Assembly: GCA_040219575.1 (NCBI GenBank)
Contig: JAVJSD010000030.1
Span: 52,527 to 116,526 of the forward strand
DNA: 64,000 nucleotides
Source: JAVJSD01 sp040219575
GTDB taxonomy: Bacteria; Planctomycetota; Planctomycetia; Pirellulales; Pirellulaceae
Direction of reading: 5' to 3'
The notes below the pieces were generated by a model that was not told the DNA's origin, made no database searches, and saw nothing but the letters and a program-made list of their open reading frames with translations. This document shows positions 15,306 through 24,802 of the stretch, one piece after another (within the stretch, counting starts at the first letter, position 1; each line of letters starts with the position of its first letter). The translations under genes were made by a program, and so were the position numbers.

Positions 15306-17744
15306 ATGGATGTTGCCGGTTTGCTCGATCAGGTTCGCCGCCATCCTCTGTATCAAGGGCAACTTGAGCACCTGGAGGTTCTCCCGGAGTGCGCCGGGCG
15401 ATTCGCCTCTCCGGCCCAGCCGCTCTCGGAGGTGTTGCAGCGGCTGCTGGCGCAGCGCGGCGTTGAGCGGTTGTACGCGCATCAGGCGGCGGCGGTTGAC
15501 GCCGCCCGGGACGGCCGCGACTTGGTGGTGGTCACCGGCACCGCCAGCGGCAAAACGCTGTGCTACAACCTGCCGATTCTGGAAACGTGTCTCAACGATC
15601 CGCAAGCCCGGGCGTTGTACCTGTTCCCCACCAAGGCGCTGGCCCAGGATCAACTCAAGGGATTGCTGGAACTGGTCGGCGACGACGCGCGGGTCGCGCG
15701 GGCGATTCGTCCGGGAGTGTTCGACGGCGATACACCGACCGCGCAGCGCCGTCGGATCAAGGCCGAGGCGAACCTGGTGCTGTCGAATCCCGACATGCTG
15801 CACGCTTCGATCCTGCCGTACCATCCCAAGTGGGCGCGGTTCTTCAGCGAACTGCGATACATCGTCATCGACGAAGTGCACATGTATCGCGGCATTCTGG
15901 GGGCGAATGTAAGCTGCGTGCTGCGGCGGCTGGCGCGGGTCTGTCGGCACTACGGCGGCGATCCGATCTTCCTGGCGGCCAGCGCCACCATCGCCAACCC
16001 GGGGGAATTGGTGACGCGGCTGATCGGGCGCGACGTGCAAGTGATCGACGACGACGGTTCGCCGCGCGGCCGCAAGTACTTCGCCCTGTGGAATCCGGCT
16101 CCCCTGGGCAAGGATTCGCTCGCGCGCCGCAGTGCGGGGGACGACGCCGTGTGGCTGATGGTCGAGGCGATGCAGGCCGGCGGGCAGACGCTCGCCTTCA
16201 CCCGCACCCGGCAGCAGGCCGAGCTGGTGAACCGCTACGTGCAGGAGGCGTTTCGCCTCCGCAGCTCGCCGCTGGAGCGGCAGATGCGGGCGTATCGCGG
16301 CGGTTACCTGCCCGACGAGCGGCGCGGCATCGAGGCGGAGTTGTTCAGCGGCCGGTTGCGGGGCGTGTCGGCCACCAACGCCTTGGAACTGGGCGTCGAC
16401 ATCGGTTCGCTCGACGTGGCGCTGTTGGTCAACTATCCCGGCACGATCGCCAGCACCTGGCAGCAGGCGGGTCGCAGCGGCCGCCGCCACGACGAAAGCC
16501 TGGCGGTGCTGCTGGCCGGCAACGATCCCGTCGATCAGTACCTGCTGCGGCATCCTGACTACTTCTTCTCGCAGTCGCCCGAGCACGCGGTGGTCGATCC
16601 CGAGAATCCCTACGTGTTGGCGCGGCATCTGAAAGCGGCGGCGTTCGAATTGCCTCTCGACGAGGAGGCGGTCGAGGACTTCGGTCCGCTCGCACCGCGG
16701 GTGGCCGAGGTGTTGTGCGACGACGAACAACTCTCGCACGTGGCCGGCAAGTACTACTTCAGCGGCGGGCAAAATCCGGCGCAGCAGATCAGCCTGCGGC
16801 ACATGAGCGACAACACCTTCAGCATCGTGCTGCGCGGCAAGGACGGCGCTTTGAAGCCGCCCCGCTCGTCGAACCGCCGTTCCAAGTCGCCGCATGAGTC
16901 GCCGCATGAAGTGATCGCCAACGTCGACGCCATCAGCGCGCCGGAGCTGGTGTATCCCGAGGCGGTCTACCTGCACAACGGCGAGTCGTACTTCGTCCGC
17001 GAGTTGGACCTGCAGGGGAAGGTGGCCTACGTCGAACGTCACGAGATGGACTACTACACGCAGGCGGTGCTGGAGAGCAGCGTGAAGATCCAACAAGAAA
17101 GATCGCGGCGAGAAGGCGAATCGGTTGAAGACGCCGAACGGCAAGCCGCGCCTTCTTTCGCGGCGGCGTACGGCGAGGTCGACGTCTCCTGGAAAACGGT
17201 CGCTTTCAAGAAGATCAAGTTCGGCACCAAGGAGAACGTCGGCTTCGGTCCGGTCGACATCCCCGAGCAGCACCTGCCGACCACCGCCTTCTGGCTCACT
17301 CCCCGTGACGACGTGCGGCGCGAGATGAAAGCCGCCGGACTGCGGGCCAGCGAGGGGCTCTGCGGTCTGCGCAACCTGGCCGTCGTCGCGCTGCCGCTGG
17401 TGGCGATGTGCGACAGCCGCGACATCAGCGGCGTGGTCGACAGCAAGAATCTCGGTAAGAGCACGCTGATCGTCTACGACCGTTATCCGGGCGGCCTGGG
17501 CTACGCCGAGAAGGGCTTCCATCACATCGAGTGGCTGCTGGCGGTCTGCGCGCAGCTGGTGGGCGAGTGCCAGTGCGAGGAGGGCTGCCCCAGTTGCGTG
17601 GGACTGCCGAACCTGCGGCCGGCAATCCACAGCGACCCCGACCTGCTCCGCGGCTACCCCATGCCGAACAAAGCCGCCACCGTACGATTGCTGGAGTTGA
17701 TGGGGATTCGGATTTCAGATTGCAGATTTCAGATTGCAGATTGA
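15306..17744 (+). CDS. MrfA/YprA-type DEAD/DEAH helicase with DUF1998
   Basis: An 812-residue superfamily-2 helicase. Motifs in order: Walker A TGTASGKT (77-84), IDEVHMYRG (~190, a DEVH box), AASATIANP, ATNALELGVDIGS and QQAGRSGRR. The C-terminal region holds a zinc-cysteine cluster, CQCEEGCPSCVG, typical of the DUF1998 domain. B. subtilis MrfA, with this architecture, takes part in repair of mitomycin-C DNA damage; the role here is inferred from architecture. GGAG at 15295-15298 supports the start. The last residues (RISDCRFQIAD) are encoded by the CAGATT-type repeat that begins the next intergenic block, so the natural C-terminus has been extended by repeat DNA. Confidence 0.9.
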   Translation: MDVAGLLDQVRRHPLYQGQLEHLEVLPECAGRFASPAQPLSEVLQRLLAQRGVERLYAHQAAAVDAARDGRDLVVVTGTASGKTLCYNLPILETCLNDPQARALYLFPTKALAQDQLKGLLELVGDDARVARAIRPGVFDGDTPTAQRRRIKAEANLVLSNPDMLHASILPYHPKWARFFSELRYIVIDEVHMYRGILGANVSCVLRRLARVCRHYGGDPIFLAASATIANPGELVTRLIGRDVQVIDDDGSPRGRKYFALWNPAPLGKDSLARRSAGDDAVWLMVEAMQAGGQTLAFTRTRQQAELVNRYVQEAFRLRSSPLERQMRAYRGGYLPDERRGIEAELFSGRLRGVSATNALELGVDIGSLDVALLVNYPGTIASTWQQAGRSGRRHDESLAVLLAGNDPVDQYLLRHPDYFFSQSPEHAVVDPENPYVLARHLKAAAFELPLDEEAVEDFGPLAPRVAEVLCDDEQLSHVAGKYYFSGGQNPAQQISLRHMSDNTFSIVLRGKDGALKPPRSSNRRSKSPHESPHEVIANVDAISAPELVYPEAVYLHNGESYFVRELDLQGKVAYVERHEMDYYTQAVLESSVKIQQERSRREGESVEDAERQAAPSFAAAYGEVDVSWKTVAFKKIKFGTKENVGFGPVDIPEQHLPTTAFWLTPRDDVRREMKAAGLRASEGLCGLRNLAVVALPLVAMCDSRDISGVVDSKNLGKSTLIVYDRYPGGLGYAEKGFHHIEWLLAVCAQLVGECQCEEGCPSCVGLPNLRPAIHSDPDLLRGYPMPNKAATVRLLELMGIRISDCRFQIAD

Positions 17745-18010
17745 AAAAAACCAAACAGAGAACCGCTGATCGGCGCTAATCCAACGCTAATGGGTCTGAA
17801 TTGAAGAACATCAGCGTCCTATCAGCGTTCATCAGCGGTTTCCACTTCTTCTGCAATCTGAAATCTTGCAGATTGAAAATGGGACAAACAGAGAACCGCT
17901 GATCGACGCTAATCCAACGCTAATGGCTCTGAATTGAAGAACATCAGCGTCCTATCAGCGTTCATCAGCGGTTTCTACTTCTTCTGCAATCTGAAATCTG
18001 AAATCTGAAA
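17711..18010. repeat. Duplicated 133-bp palindromic repeat plus CAGATTT short repeats
   Basis: Two copies (17753-17865 and 17886-17998, period 133) are nearly identical. Each is an imperfect inverted repeat: AACCGCTGAT at the left end pairs with ATCAGCGGTT at the right end (for copy 1, 17761-17770 and 17831-17840), and inner CGCTAAT blocks mirror ATCAGCG blocks. Both copies are bordered by runs of a seven-base unit like ATTTCAG or ATTGCAG. The block separates the helicase from the convergent gene at 18011. Similar repeats are common in environmental bacterial genomes. No transposase is present. Confidence 0.75.
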
Positions 18011-20416
18011 TCAGTCCTTGACCCGCTCCACCACGCGGCCGACGAAATCGTCGGCGCCGTCGTACTTGTAGGTCAGCACTTCGCTGCCGGGTTTCTGCAC
18101 CAGCGGCTTGAACCGCAGCGGCGCGCGGCTGGCGAGTTCCAGGGAGTAGTCGACTGTACGGGCCTTGGTGCACCGACCGGCGTCGTCACGCTCAAGAACG
18201 AGCTCTCCGTGCACGTTGAACTCCGTCTTCCCTTCCGGCGAATAGCGCGACCAACCCAGCAAGCGGCCGTTCTCGTGATAGTGGAAAACGTCGCGCCAGT
18301 TCTTCGGCGTGGTGAGCCGTGGATCGACGTAATTCTCAACAAACCTGCCGCTCACCATTTCGGCGGGCAGCAGCACACTCAAGAATCGAAGATTGGCGCG
18401 GCGAATCAACATCCGCTCGTAGTCGGTCCACGCAGGTTGACCGTCTTGGCCCTCTAGCAGCGGCGTGTAGGTGAAGTTCATCTTTTCGTCGAGCGCGCCG
18501 AGGCCATAGTCGACCAGTTCCTTCCACTCGGCGTCGAGAAGGCTCTTCGCGCGATCCTCGCCAAGTGTGGCTTCCATGGCTTCACGATGCTTCTGAGCGA
18601 ATTGAGGATCGTCGAGCCGTTGTTCGATCGCGTCGTGAACGAGCGATTCGAAGGAACCGCCGATCTGCGGTCGATCCTGGCGCAGGAAACCGGTTCGCGC
18701 CTGTTCCGCCTGTTGGCGTGCTTTCTGCGCCGCGCTGCGGGTTTCGCCCGCCGCCGTGACCGCGGCCTGTCGATCGGCCGTGAGTTCGCCCGCCGCCTTC
18801 TGTTTCTCCGCGTCGCCGCCTGTTTTCGCCTCGTCGAGTTCGGCCCGCGCTTCGCGCAGCGCCGCCTGCGCGTCGCGCCACGCTTTGTCCGCTTCCTGTT
18901 GGGCCTGGTCGGCGTTTGAGAATTGCTTGTCGAGCCGCGCGTACTCGTCGGCGCTCGCGGCAAGCGTTTTGCGGGCGACGTCGCTTAGCGGCAGCACCCG
19001 CGCGGCGGGCGTGTCTTCCGCCGCCAACCGCATCAAGCCCGGCCAGTCTTTCACTTCGATATGCACATCGCGCATGCCGTAGCCGATCTCCCGCACGCGG
19101 CCCTCATCGTCGTACTTTCGCGCTTCGCTGTCGAAAGCGTAGAAGCTGATGAACGCCGGCGGGGAGAAACCTGCGCCGTTGTGGGCGAACACACCGACGT
19201 CGACCCGGTTCGACGCGATGCCGCCGGGGGCGACCGGGCGGCGATTGGGAAACGCCACTTCAATGCGGGCCCGCGCCCCCGCGTCGTCGAGCGGTGCGAT
19301 GCGGACGGACTGCGGATCGCCCCGCAGCACCACCCAGGTGAAGGCCAGCGGGCGATCGTTCACGTCGAGGCTGTCCTCGGCGCTGACCGTCATCTGCTTC
19401 AGGCGGTTCTTGCCGCGGAACAGTCGCCCAATCGCCGATTCGGTGTCGGCCAGGCGTTCGCCGGGCGCGGGATCGAAGAAGTCGCGGCCGGCGACGGTCT
19501 CCTCTTCCTCCACGACGCGCAGCTTGACCAGCGGCGGCAGGCTTTCCAGCCGAATCGCGTGCGCCGCCTTGGCCATCGCCAGCGGGTCGACCCACGGGCC
19601 CTCGAACACGGTGGGATGCGCCCTGCCGGTCAGGTAGTCGAGCGGATGCTCGAGTTGGCGTCCGGTCGAGCGGAGCAACAACTGCAGCGTCGGCGCCAGC
19701 AACCCCTTCTCGACAAGCTGGCGTTTCACTTCCGGTCGAAGCGCGGCCAGCGTGGTGGGCAACGCCCGCATGAACGGCTGGTCGGAGCCGGACGAACCCT
19801 GCGAGATGATCAGGTAGGGCGTGTTGATCGGGTACAGGTCGCCGTAGCCGTCTCCCAGTCCGTTGTGTCCCGGATCGTGGTCGCGATGTTCGGGATAGAT
19901 GTAGACGTTGGCGCCGCGATACTGGGCGGCGAGCAGTTCGAGACCGCGCGGCGCGACGTAATAGTGCCGCGGATTGCTGCCGCCGCCGGTGACCGGGGCC
20001 GACGTTGAGGAGTTGCCGAACGTGACGTGCGGCCGCACGACGCGGGCCGCCGCCCAATCGGCCCGGCGGTCGAGTTCGGCCTTCGAATACTCGATGCGGG
20101 AGAGTTGCGGGTAGGGGCCCATCCGCAGGTCGCTGTGCCCCCGATCACGGTTGTCGTACCAGTCGCCCACGTTGCCCGCCGCCGTGCCTTCCTCCCACCA
20201 CTTCCGCAGCAAATCGCCGAGTTCGTCGTTGGCGGTGGAGATCGGCTGCCTGGCGAGATCGTCGGTCTTGTCCGCTGCATCCTCGGTCGCCGCCGGCTTC
20301 GCTCCCTCTTCGCCTTGCGCCAACAGCTTGCCTGGCGAGAGGCGAAAGGCGGCGATGGCGAGCAGACCAAGACCCAGCAAACGGAACATGATTCGGCGAG
20401 AGCGAGCGGTGTTCAT
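18011..20416 (-). CDS. Large secreted protein with coiled-coil region, unknown function
   Basis: An 801-residue protein starting MNTARSRRIMFRLLGLGLLA, a signal-peptide-like N-terminus. An upstream in-frame extension to 20587 is rejected because it is encoded by a hairpin repeat element. The first ~500 residues hold mixed alpha/beta sequence including HYYVAPRGLELLAAQYRGAN, VYIYPEHRDHDPGHNGLGDG and INTPYLIISQGSSGSDQPFM. Residues ~505-610 are an Ala/Glu/Gln/Arg-rich coiled coil. The remainder includes HYHENGRLLGWSRYSPEGK. I do not recognise a domain with confidence. The gene ends at the edge of the duplicated repeat block. Confidence 0.75.
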   Translation of the reverse strand: MNTARSRRIMFRLLGLGLLAIAAFRLSPGKLLAQGEEGAKPAATEDAADKTDDLARQPISTANDELGDLLRKWWEEGTAAGNVGDWYDNRDRGHSDLRMGPYPQLSRIEYSKAELDRRADWAAARVVRPHVTFGNSSTSAPVTGGGSNPRHYYVAPRGLELLAAQYRGANVYIYPEHRDHDPGHNGLGDGYGDLYPINTPYLIISQGSSGSDQPFMRALPTTLAALRPEVKRQLVEKGLLAPTLQLLLRSTGRQLEHPLDYLTGRAHPTVFEGPWVDPLAMAKAAHAIRLESLPPLVKLRVVEEEETVAGRDFFDPAPGERLADTESAIGRLFRGKNRLKQMTVSAEDSLDVNDRPLAFTWVVLRGDPQSVRIAPLDDAGARARIEVAFPNRRPVAPGGIASNRVDVGVFAHNGAGFSPPAFISFYAFDSEARKYDDEGRVREIGYGMRDVHIEVKDWPGLMRLAAEDTPAARVLPLSDVARKTLAASADEYARLDKQFSNADQAQQEADKAWRDAQAALREARAELDEAKTGGDAEKQKAAGELTADRQAAVTAAGETRSAAQKARQQAEQARTGFLRQDRPQIGGSFESLVHDAIEQRLDDPQFAQKHREAMEATLGEDRAKSLLDAEWKELVDYGLGALDEKMNFTYTPLLEGQDGQPAWTDYERMLIRRANLRFLSVLLPAEMVSGRFVENYVDPRLTTPKNWRDVFHYHENGRLLGWSRYSPEGKTEFNVHGELVLERDDAGRCTKARTVDYSLELASRAPLRFKPLVQKPGSEVLTYKYDGADDFVGRVVERVKD

Positions 20417-20473
20417 GCGAGAGCCGTTGAAGACGAACCAGGGAATTGAATTGCATTGCCAGCACAATGGATC

Positions 20474-20575
20474 GTTTAACGGCAAGCCGCAGGCGACGGC
20501 GGATCGTTGCAGGAGCGTTTCCAGCGAGCGCGGCGTCATGCGTACGCCGTCGCCTCTGCGGCTTGCCGTTAAACG
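20474..20575. repeat. 102-bp hairpin element, copy A
   Basis: Long inverted repeat with ~29-31-base arms beginning CGTTTAACGGCAAGCC and ending GGCTTGCCGTTAAACG, differing by a 2-base indel. The ~40-base centre contains GATCGTTGCAGGAGCGTTTC. A related copy is at 53856-53956 in the same orientation. The right flank here (GAGTCGATCGC) is the reverse complement of the left flank of copy B, showing that the full element is longer. It looks like a non-autonomous, MITE- or REP-like element. Confidence 0.7.
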
Positions 20576-20653
20576 AGTCGATCGCAAGGGATGCGGGGCC
20601 AGGAAAACGCAACCGGATGCGGCATCCAGTATAGACCTAACGCGGCGGCGAAC

Positions 20654-21895
20654 CTAAAGCGAAAGCGGTTCGCCCGCCAATTGCCGCTCGTCGCGCGTGA
20701 GTTGATACATGTCGTGAATCAACTGCACGTCGCAGGGTCGCTGCTCGACGTTTCGCCGGGCGAACATCCGCTGCTGCGTGGCGATCATCACCTCGGGAGG
20801 CAGTTCCGTCACCTGGCCGAACAGCCGGGCGTAGTTGACGAAACTGGGCACGTTGGTGGTCACGAATCCATACACCATGCTGCAGGCCCCCACCGTCTTG
20901 CCGGTGAAGATGCCCGTGTTGATCGCGCTCTTGGAGTAGTCGCCCATGATGCAGCCGACGAACTGCATGCCGGTGGCGATCTTCTCGCCGTGGTAGTCCA
21001 TCTTGACGGCGCCGTAGGTGTTCTTCAGGTCGCTGTTGCAGGTGCCGGCGCCGAGATTGATCCAGCTTCCCAGGTAGCTGTGCCCCAAAAAACCGTGGTG
21101 CTGCTTGTTGCTGTACGGCTCGACGACCGAAGCCTCGACCTCGCCGCCGATCTTGGTTGTATGCCCCAGCGAGACGGCGTCCTTGATGGCCGAGTGTTCG
21201 ATCACGCGCGTGCCCGGGCCGATGTACGCCGGGCCGCTGAGGTAGCAGTAAGGACCGATCTTCGCGCCGCGATCCAACAGAATCGGTCCATTGCTGGTGT
21301 CGCTGACGACGTACTCGCCCAGCACCGCCCCGTCGGCCGCGAACACGCCGTCGGCGACTTCCCGATAGCCGCCCTGCTCCAGCCGATGCGCGATGTTCGC
21401 GCTGAACGTCTCCAGATTGTAGCGCACCACGTCGTGCGGGTAGTCGAACAGGGGAAGCGTGTGCGGCAGTTCCGGCAGACCGGGCACGCCGGCGTAGTTG
21501 AAGTAGTCGTCGAGTTGGTCGGTCTTCAGGTCGACCGGCGGCGGAGGCGCGTCGGGTGGCAACAGGGCCGCGGCCGTCGCGCCGTTATGTTTCACCAGGC
21601 CTGCTTGACCACCGTTGAGCATCGCCCGCAGCGCGTGATCGTTGGCGACCGAGGGGACCAATCGGGCGTTGATCAACAGATGCGGCCCGGCGGCCGGCGG
21701 CGCCGACAGCATGGGATAGTCGATGGCGAAGATCTCGGCGAGGTAGGGACGCAGCACGGCCCGCGCCGGCAACTGCAGGCGCTCGATCCAATCGACCAGC
21801 CGATAGCCGGCGCAGCTGATCGCGCAGGCCGGCCGGCCGATGGTGATCGGATACAGATTCTCGACTTGCCCGTCTTCGAAGACCAGAATGCTCAT
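20654..21895 (-). CDS. GlmU-like sugar nucleotidyltransferase/left-handed beta-helix protein
   Basis: A 413-residue protein beginning MSILVFEDGQVENLYPITIG. The N-terminal ~180 residues match the NTP_transf_4 type seen in putative sugar-phosphate nucleotidyltransferases (GRPACAISCAGYRLVDWIER). The C-terminal part is a left-handed beta helix of hexapeptide repeats: GPILLDRGAKIGPYCYLSG, GPGTRVIEHSAIKDAVSLG and HSYLGSWINLGAGTCNSDLK. It ends with a helical tail. The last motif resembles the active-site region of GlmU-type acetyltransferases. Most likely it works in cell-envelope or nucleotide-sugar metabolism. The start at 21895 is chosen because the upstream extension lacks natural composition. 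There is no strong ribosome-binding site. Confidence 0.8.
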   Translation of the reverse strand: MSILVFEDGQVENLYPITIGRPACAISCAGYRLVDWIERLQLPARAVLRPYLAEIFAIDYPMLSAPPAAGPHLLINARLVPSVANDHALRAMLNGGQAGLVKHNGATAAALLPPDAPPPPVDLKTDQLDDYFNYAGVPGLPELPHTLPLFDYPHDVVRYNLETFSANIAHRLEQGGYREVADGVFAADGAVLGEYVVSDTSNGPILLDRGAKIGPYCYLSGPAYIGPGTRVIEHSAIKDAVSLGHTTKIGGEVEASVVEPYSNKQHHGFLGHSYLGSWINLGAGTCNSDLKNTYGAVKMDYHGEKIATGMQFVGCIMGDYSKSAINTGIFTGKTVGACSMVYGFVTTNVPSFVNYARLFGQVTELPPEVMIATQQRMFARRNVEQRPCDVQLIHDMYQLTRDERQLAGEPLSL

Positions 21896-22095
21896 GCAGA
21901 AAGCATAGCACGCCGCCCAAAACGGCCAAACGCCGGTGTTTACGACGGCCAGGCGTCTCGCCGCACCGCGCGGCAACCCCAAACTGCATACCTACTCACC
22001 TACTCACCTACTCACAAACGACGACAAGTCGTCGGCTTGGGGCGAAGGCGGCCGGCGCAACCACCCTCACCCCTCACCCCTCACCCCTCACCAAC

Positions 22096-23679
22096 TCACT
22101 CCCACTCAATCGTGGCCGGGGGCTTGCTGCTGATGTCGTAGCAGACGCGGTTGACGCCCTTGACCTCGTTGATGATCCGCGACGAGATGCGGGCCAGCAC
22201 TTCGTAGGGGAGGTGGCTCCAGTCGGCGGTCATGAAGTCGTCGCTGTCGACGCAGCGGATGGCGACCGCGTTTTCGTATGTGCGGGCGTCGCCCATCACG
22301 CCCACGCTTTGCACCGGCAAGAGCACGGCGAAGGCCTGGGCCGTCTGGCGGTAGAGTCCGGCCGCCTTGATTTCGTTGACCATGATGGCGTCGGCCTCGC
22401 GCAGCACGTCGAGCTTCTCGCGCGTCACCTCGCCCAGGCAGCGCACGGCGAGTCCCGGTCCGGGGAAGGGGTGCCGCCAGACGACGTCCTCGGGCAGGCC
22501 GAGTTCGAGCCCCAACTTGCGGACCTCGTCTTTGAACAGGTCGCGGAGCGGTTCGATCAATTCGAAGCCGAGTTGCTCGGGCAGGCCGCCCACGTTGTGA
22601 TGCAGTTTGATGGTGGCGGCGGGGCCGTCTTTGGCCGCGCCGCTTTCGATCACGTCGGGATAGAGCGTCCCCTGGGCCAGGAACTTCGCCCCTTTGATCT
22701 TGACCGCCTCCTCCTTGAAGCAATCGATGAAGGCGTAGCCAATGCGGCGGCGCTTCTCCTGCGGTTCGGTGACGCCCTTGAGGGTCTCCAGAAACCGCGC
22801 TTCGCCGTCGACCACGTGCAGGTCGGTCTTGAAATGGTTGCTGAACTCGGCCAGCACCAGGTGTTGTTCTTCTTTGCGCAGAAGGCCGTTGTCGACCAGG
22901 ATGCAGGAGAGCTGAGGGCCGATCGCCTTGTAGAGCAACGCCGCCACGACCGAGGAATCGACGCCGCCGGAGAGTCCGCAGATGACGCGGTCGTCGCCGA
23001 CCTGCTCGCGCACTCGTTCGATGGTCTCCCGGGCGAAGTCGCCCAGACGCCAGGCGCCGCTGCAACCGCAGACATTCATCAAAAAGTTGTGCAGCACGGT
23101 GCCGCCCAGCGGCGTGTGCGTCACCTCGGGATGAAACTGCAAGCCGAAAACCGGCAGCGTGCGATGCCGCACCGCGGCGAAAGGGCAGGTGTCGGTGCGG
23201 GCCAGCGCGACAAAGTCCTCCGAGATGCCGGTCACCTGGTCGCCGTGGCTCATCCAGACGTCGGTCTCCTCGGGGATGCCGGCGAACAGGTCGTCGTGCG
23301 AGGTGATGCGGCACTTCGCGCGGCCGTATTCGCGGGTGGTTGCGCTGTCGACCTTGCCGCCCAGCGATTGGCAGGCGAGCTGCATGCCATAGCAGATGCC
23401 GAGCACCGGCACGCCGAGTTTGAAGATGGCCGGATCGCAATGGGGAGCGCCGTTTTCGTACACGCTGTTGGGTCCGCCGGAGAGAATCAGTCCCCGCGGG
23501 GCGTGCTGGCGGAGATTCTCGGCGGGGACGTCGTGGCGGACGATCTCGCAGTAGACGTTCTGTTCGCGCACCCGGCGGGCGATGAGTTGGGCGTACTGCG
23601 AACCGAAGTCGAGGATCAGCACCCGCTCGTCGGCGACTCGGGCGGCAGGCGAGGCGGAGGAGGAAGCAGCACTGGTCAT
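22096..23679 (-). CDS. guaA: GMP synthase (glutamine-hydrolysing)
   Basis: A 527-residue enzyme that converts XMP, ATP and glutamine to GMP, the last step of guanine nucleotide synthesis. The class I glutamine amidotransferase domain has the nucleophile motif GICYGMQLACQ and the His-Glu pair in GLQFHPEVTHT. The ATP-pyrophosphatase domain has GLSGGVDSSVVAALL. The C-terminal dimerisation domain includes PFPGPGLAVRCLGE and ends CYDISSKPPATIEWE, the standard family terminus. AGGA lies 9 bases before the ATG at 23679. A minus-strand -10 box and an intrinsic terminator lie between promoter and gene, suggesting transcription attenuation. Confidence 0.97.
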   Translation of the reverse strand: MTSAASSSASPAARVADERVLILDFGSQYAQLIARRVREQNVYCEIVRHDVPAENLRQHAPRGLILSGGPNSVYENGAPHCDPAIFKLGVPVLGICYGMQLACQSLGGKVDSATTREYGRAKCRITSHDDLFAGIPEETDVWMSHGDQVTGISEDFVALARTDTCPFAAVRHRTLPVFGLQFHPEVTHTPLGGTVLHNFLMNVCGCSGAWRLGDFARETIERVREQVGDDRVICGLSGGVDSSVVAALLYKAIGPQLSCILVDNGLLRKEEQHLVLAEFSNHFKTDLHVVDGEARFLETLKGVTEPQEKRRRIGYAFIDCFKEEAVKIKGAKFLAQGTLYPDVIESGAAKDGPAATIKLHHNVGGLPEQLGFELIEPLRDLFKDEVRKLGLELGLPEDVVWRHPFPGPGLAVRCLGEVTREKLDVLREADAIMVNEIKAAGLYRQTAQAFAVLLPVQSVGVMGDARTYENAVAIRCVDSDDFMTADWSHLPYEVLARISSRIINEVKGVNRVCYDISSKPPATIEWE

Positions 23680-23755
23680 GGCGATCCGTCCTGATAGCGC
23701 GGGCGAATTCACCGTCCACGGTCGAGTGACCGAGTCAATCGTCCGCCCGCAAAGC

Positions 23756-23780
23756 AAAAAACCCGCCATACAAGGGCGGG
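23756..23780 (-). terminator. Intrinsic terminator in the guaA leader
   Basis: On the minus strand CCCGCC and GGCGGG pair around a 7-base loop and are followed by six T residues. It lies ~77 bases upstream of guaA and only ~10 bases downstream of the predicted transcription start. No minus-strand gene lies upstream that it could serve, because surE is divergent. It is therefore best read as a leader terminator or attenuator. There is no T run on the plus side. Confidence 0.6.
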
Positions 23781-23794
23781 GCGGGAAACGGAAG

Positions 23795-23800
23795 ATTATA
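23795..23800 (-). promoter_or_regulatory. Candidate -10 box for guaA
   Basis: TATAAT is read on the minus strand, placing the likely start of transcription near 23788. The -35 region has no good match. Confidence 0.45.
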
Positions 23801-24016
23801 GGCCTGTCGGCGGTCTTTCGGCAGTGGGGGGCGTAGTTCGCGCAGCACGTCGGGCTTACGCCTCGACGCTCGCCCGCTGCGGACGCCGCAAAGTCGTATG
23901 CGCCAAGACCTTAACCGCTGCGTGATTGATTGTCGCCGGCGGTCCAATTACCATGGAGGGAGGCGCCAGGACGCGCCGCATGGAACCTCGACCAAGGGAA
24001 GGCGTCGCAACCCCTC

Positions 24017-24802
24017 GTGCTGATTCTCCTCACGAACGACGACGGCATTTACGCTCCGGGGCTGGCCGCCCTGGAGAAGGCCCTGCGCAATCTGGGCGAC
24101 GTGGTGGTGGTGGCCCCGGCGACCGAACAAAGCGGCGTCGGCCATTCGATCACGTTTTTGATGCCGCTGATCTGCAAAGAGGTGTTCGACGGCGACCGGC
24201 GTCGTGGTTGGGCGGTGGAGGGAAGCCCCGCCGATTGCGTGAAGATCGGCGTGTTCGAGTTTTGCCCGCGACGGCCCGACCTGGTCGTCAGCGGCATCAA
24301 CGGAGGACTCAACGCCGGCATCAACGTGCTCTATTCGGGCACGGTGGCGGCGGCGATCGAAGGCGCGTTTTTCGGCATCACCAGCGTGGCGGTGTCGCTG
24401 GAGTTCGACGAGCACGCCCAGTACGACAAGGCGGCTCAACTGGCGGCGGGCGTGATCGAGCAGATCCTGAAGCAAAAAGGCGAGGCGTCGCAACTTTTCA
24501 ACCTCAACATTCCCACGGCCGCCCTCGAGCAGACGCCCGAGCTGCGGGTCGTGCCGATGGACGTGGCCCGCTACGGCGAGCACTTTATACGACGACAAGA
24601 CCCGAAAGGGCGGACGTACTACTGGGCGACCGGCGATCCCCCGCCGCCTCAGCCCGACGACGAGACCGACCTCTCGGCCCTGAAACACGGTTACGTTACG
24701 CTCACGCCGCTGGGCTACGACATGACGCGGCTCGACCAGATGCGTGAAATGCGCGATTGGAAGTTTGAACTGAATGACTCGACCGACTCATGTCGTAGCT
24801 GA
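24017..24802 (+). CDS. surE: 5'-nucleotidase SurE
   Basis: A 261-residue phosphatase acting on nucleoside 5'-monophosphates. Family motifs: the metal-binding NDDGIYAPGL near the N-terminus, VVAPATEQSGVGHSIT, SGINGGLNAG and YSGTVAAAIEG. The start is taken as GTG at 24017, because family members begin a few residues before NDDG. The longer open frame from 23930 would add a Pro/Arg-rich extension without homology. GGAAGG lies 14 bases upstream, a rather long spacing. The gene is divergent from guaA, so two nucleotide-metabolism genes share one control region. Confidence 0.92.
   Translation: MLILLTNDDGIYAPGLAALEKALRNLGDVVVVAPATEQSGVGHSITFLMPLICKEVFDGDRRRGWAVEGSPADCVKIGVFEFCPRRPDLVVSGINGGLNAGINVLYSGTVAAAIEGAFFGITSVAVSLEFDEHAQYDKAAQLAAGVIEQILKQKGEASQLFNLNIPTAALEQTPELRVVPMDVARYGEHFIRRQDPKGRTYYWATGDPPPPQPDDETDLSALKHGYVTLTPLGYDMTRLDQMREMRDWKFELNDSTDSCRS

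Noticed and set aside
15135..17630. An 831-codon open frame on the minus strand opposite the helicase
   Set aside because: It is rich in Arg, His and Gly and has no domain features; it is the codon shadow of the helicase gene, which has clear motifs.
20417..20587. N-terminal extension of the coiled-coil protein by 57 codons
   Set aside because: The extension is encoded by the hairpin repeat element and would bury the signal peptide.
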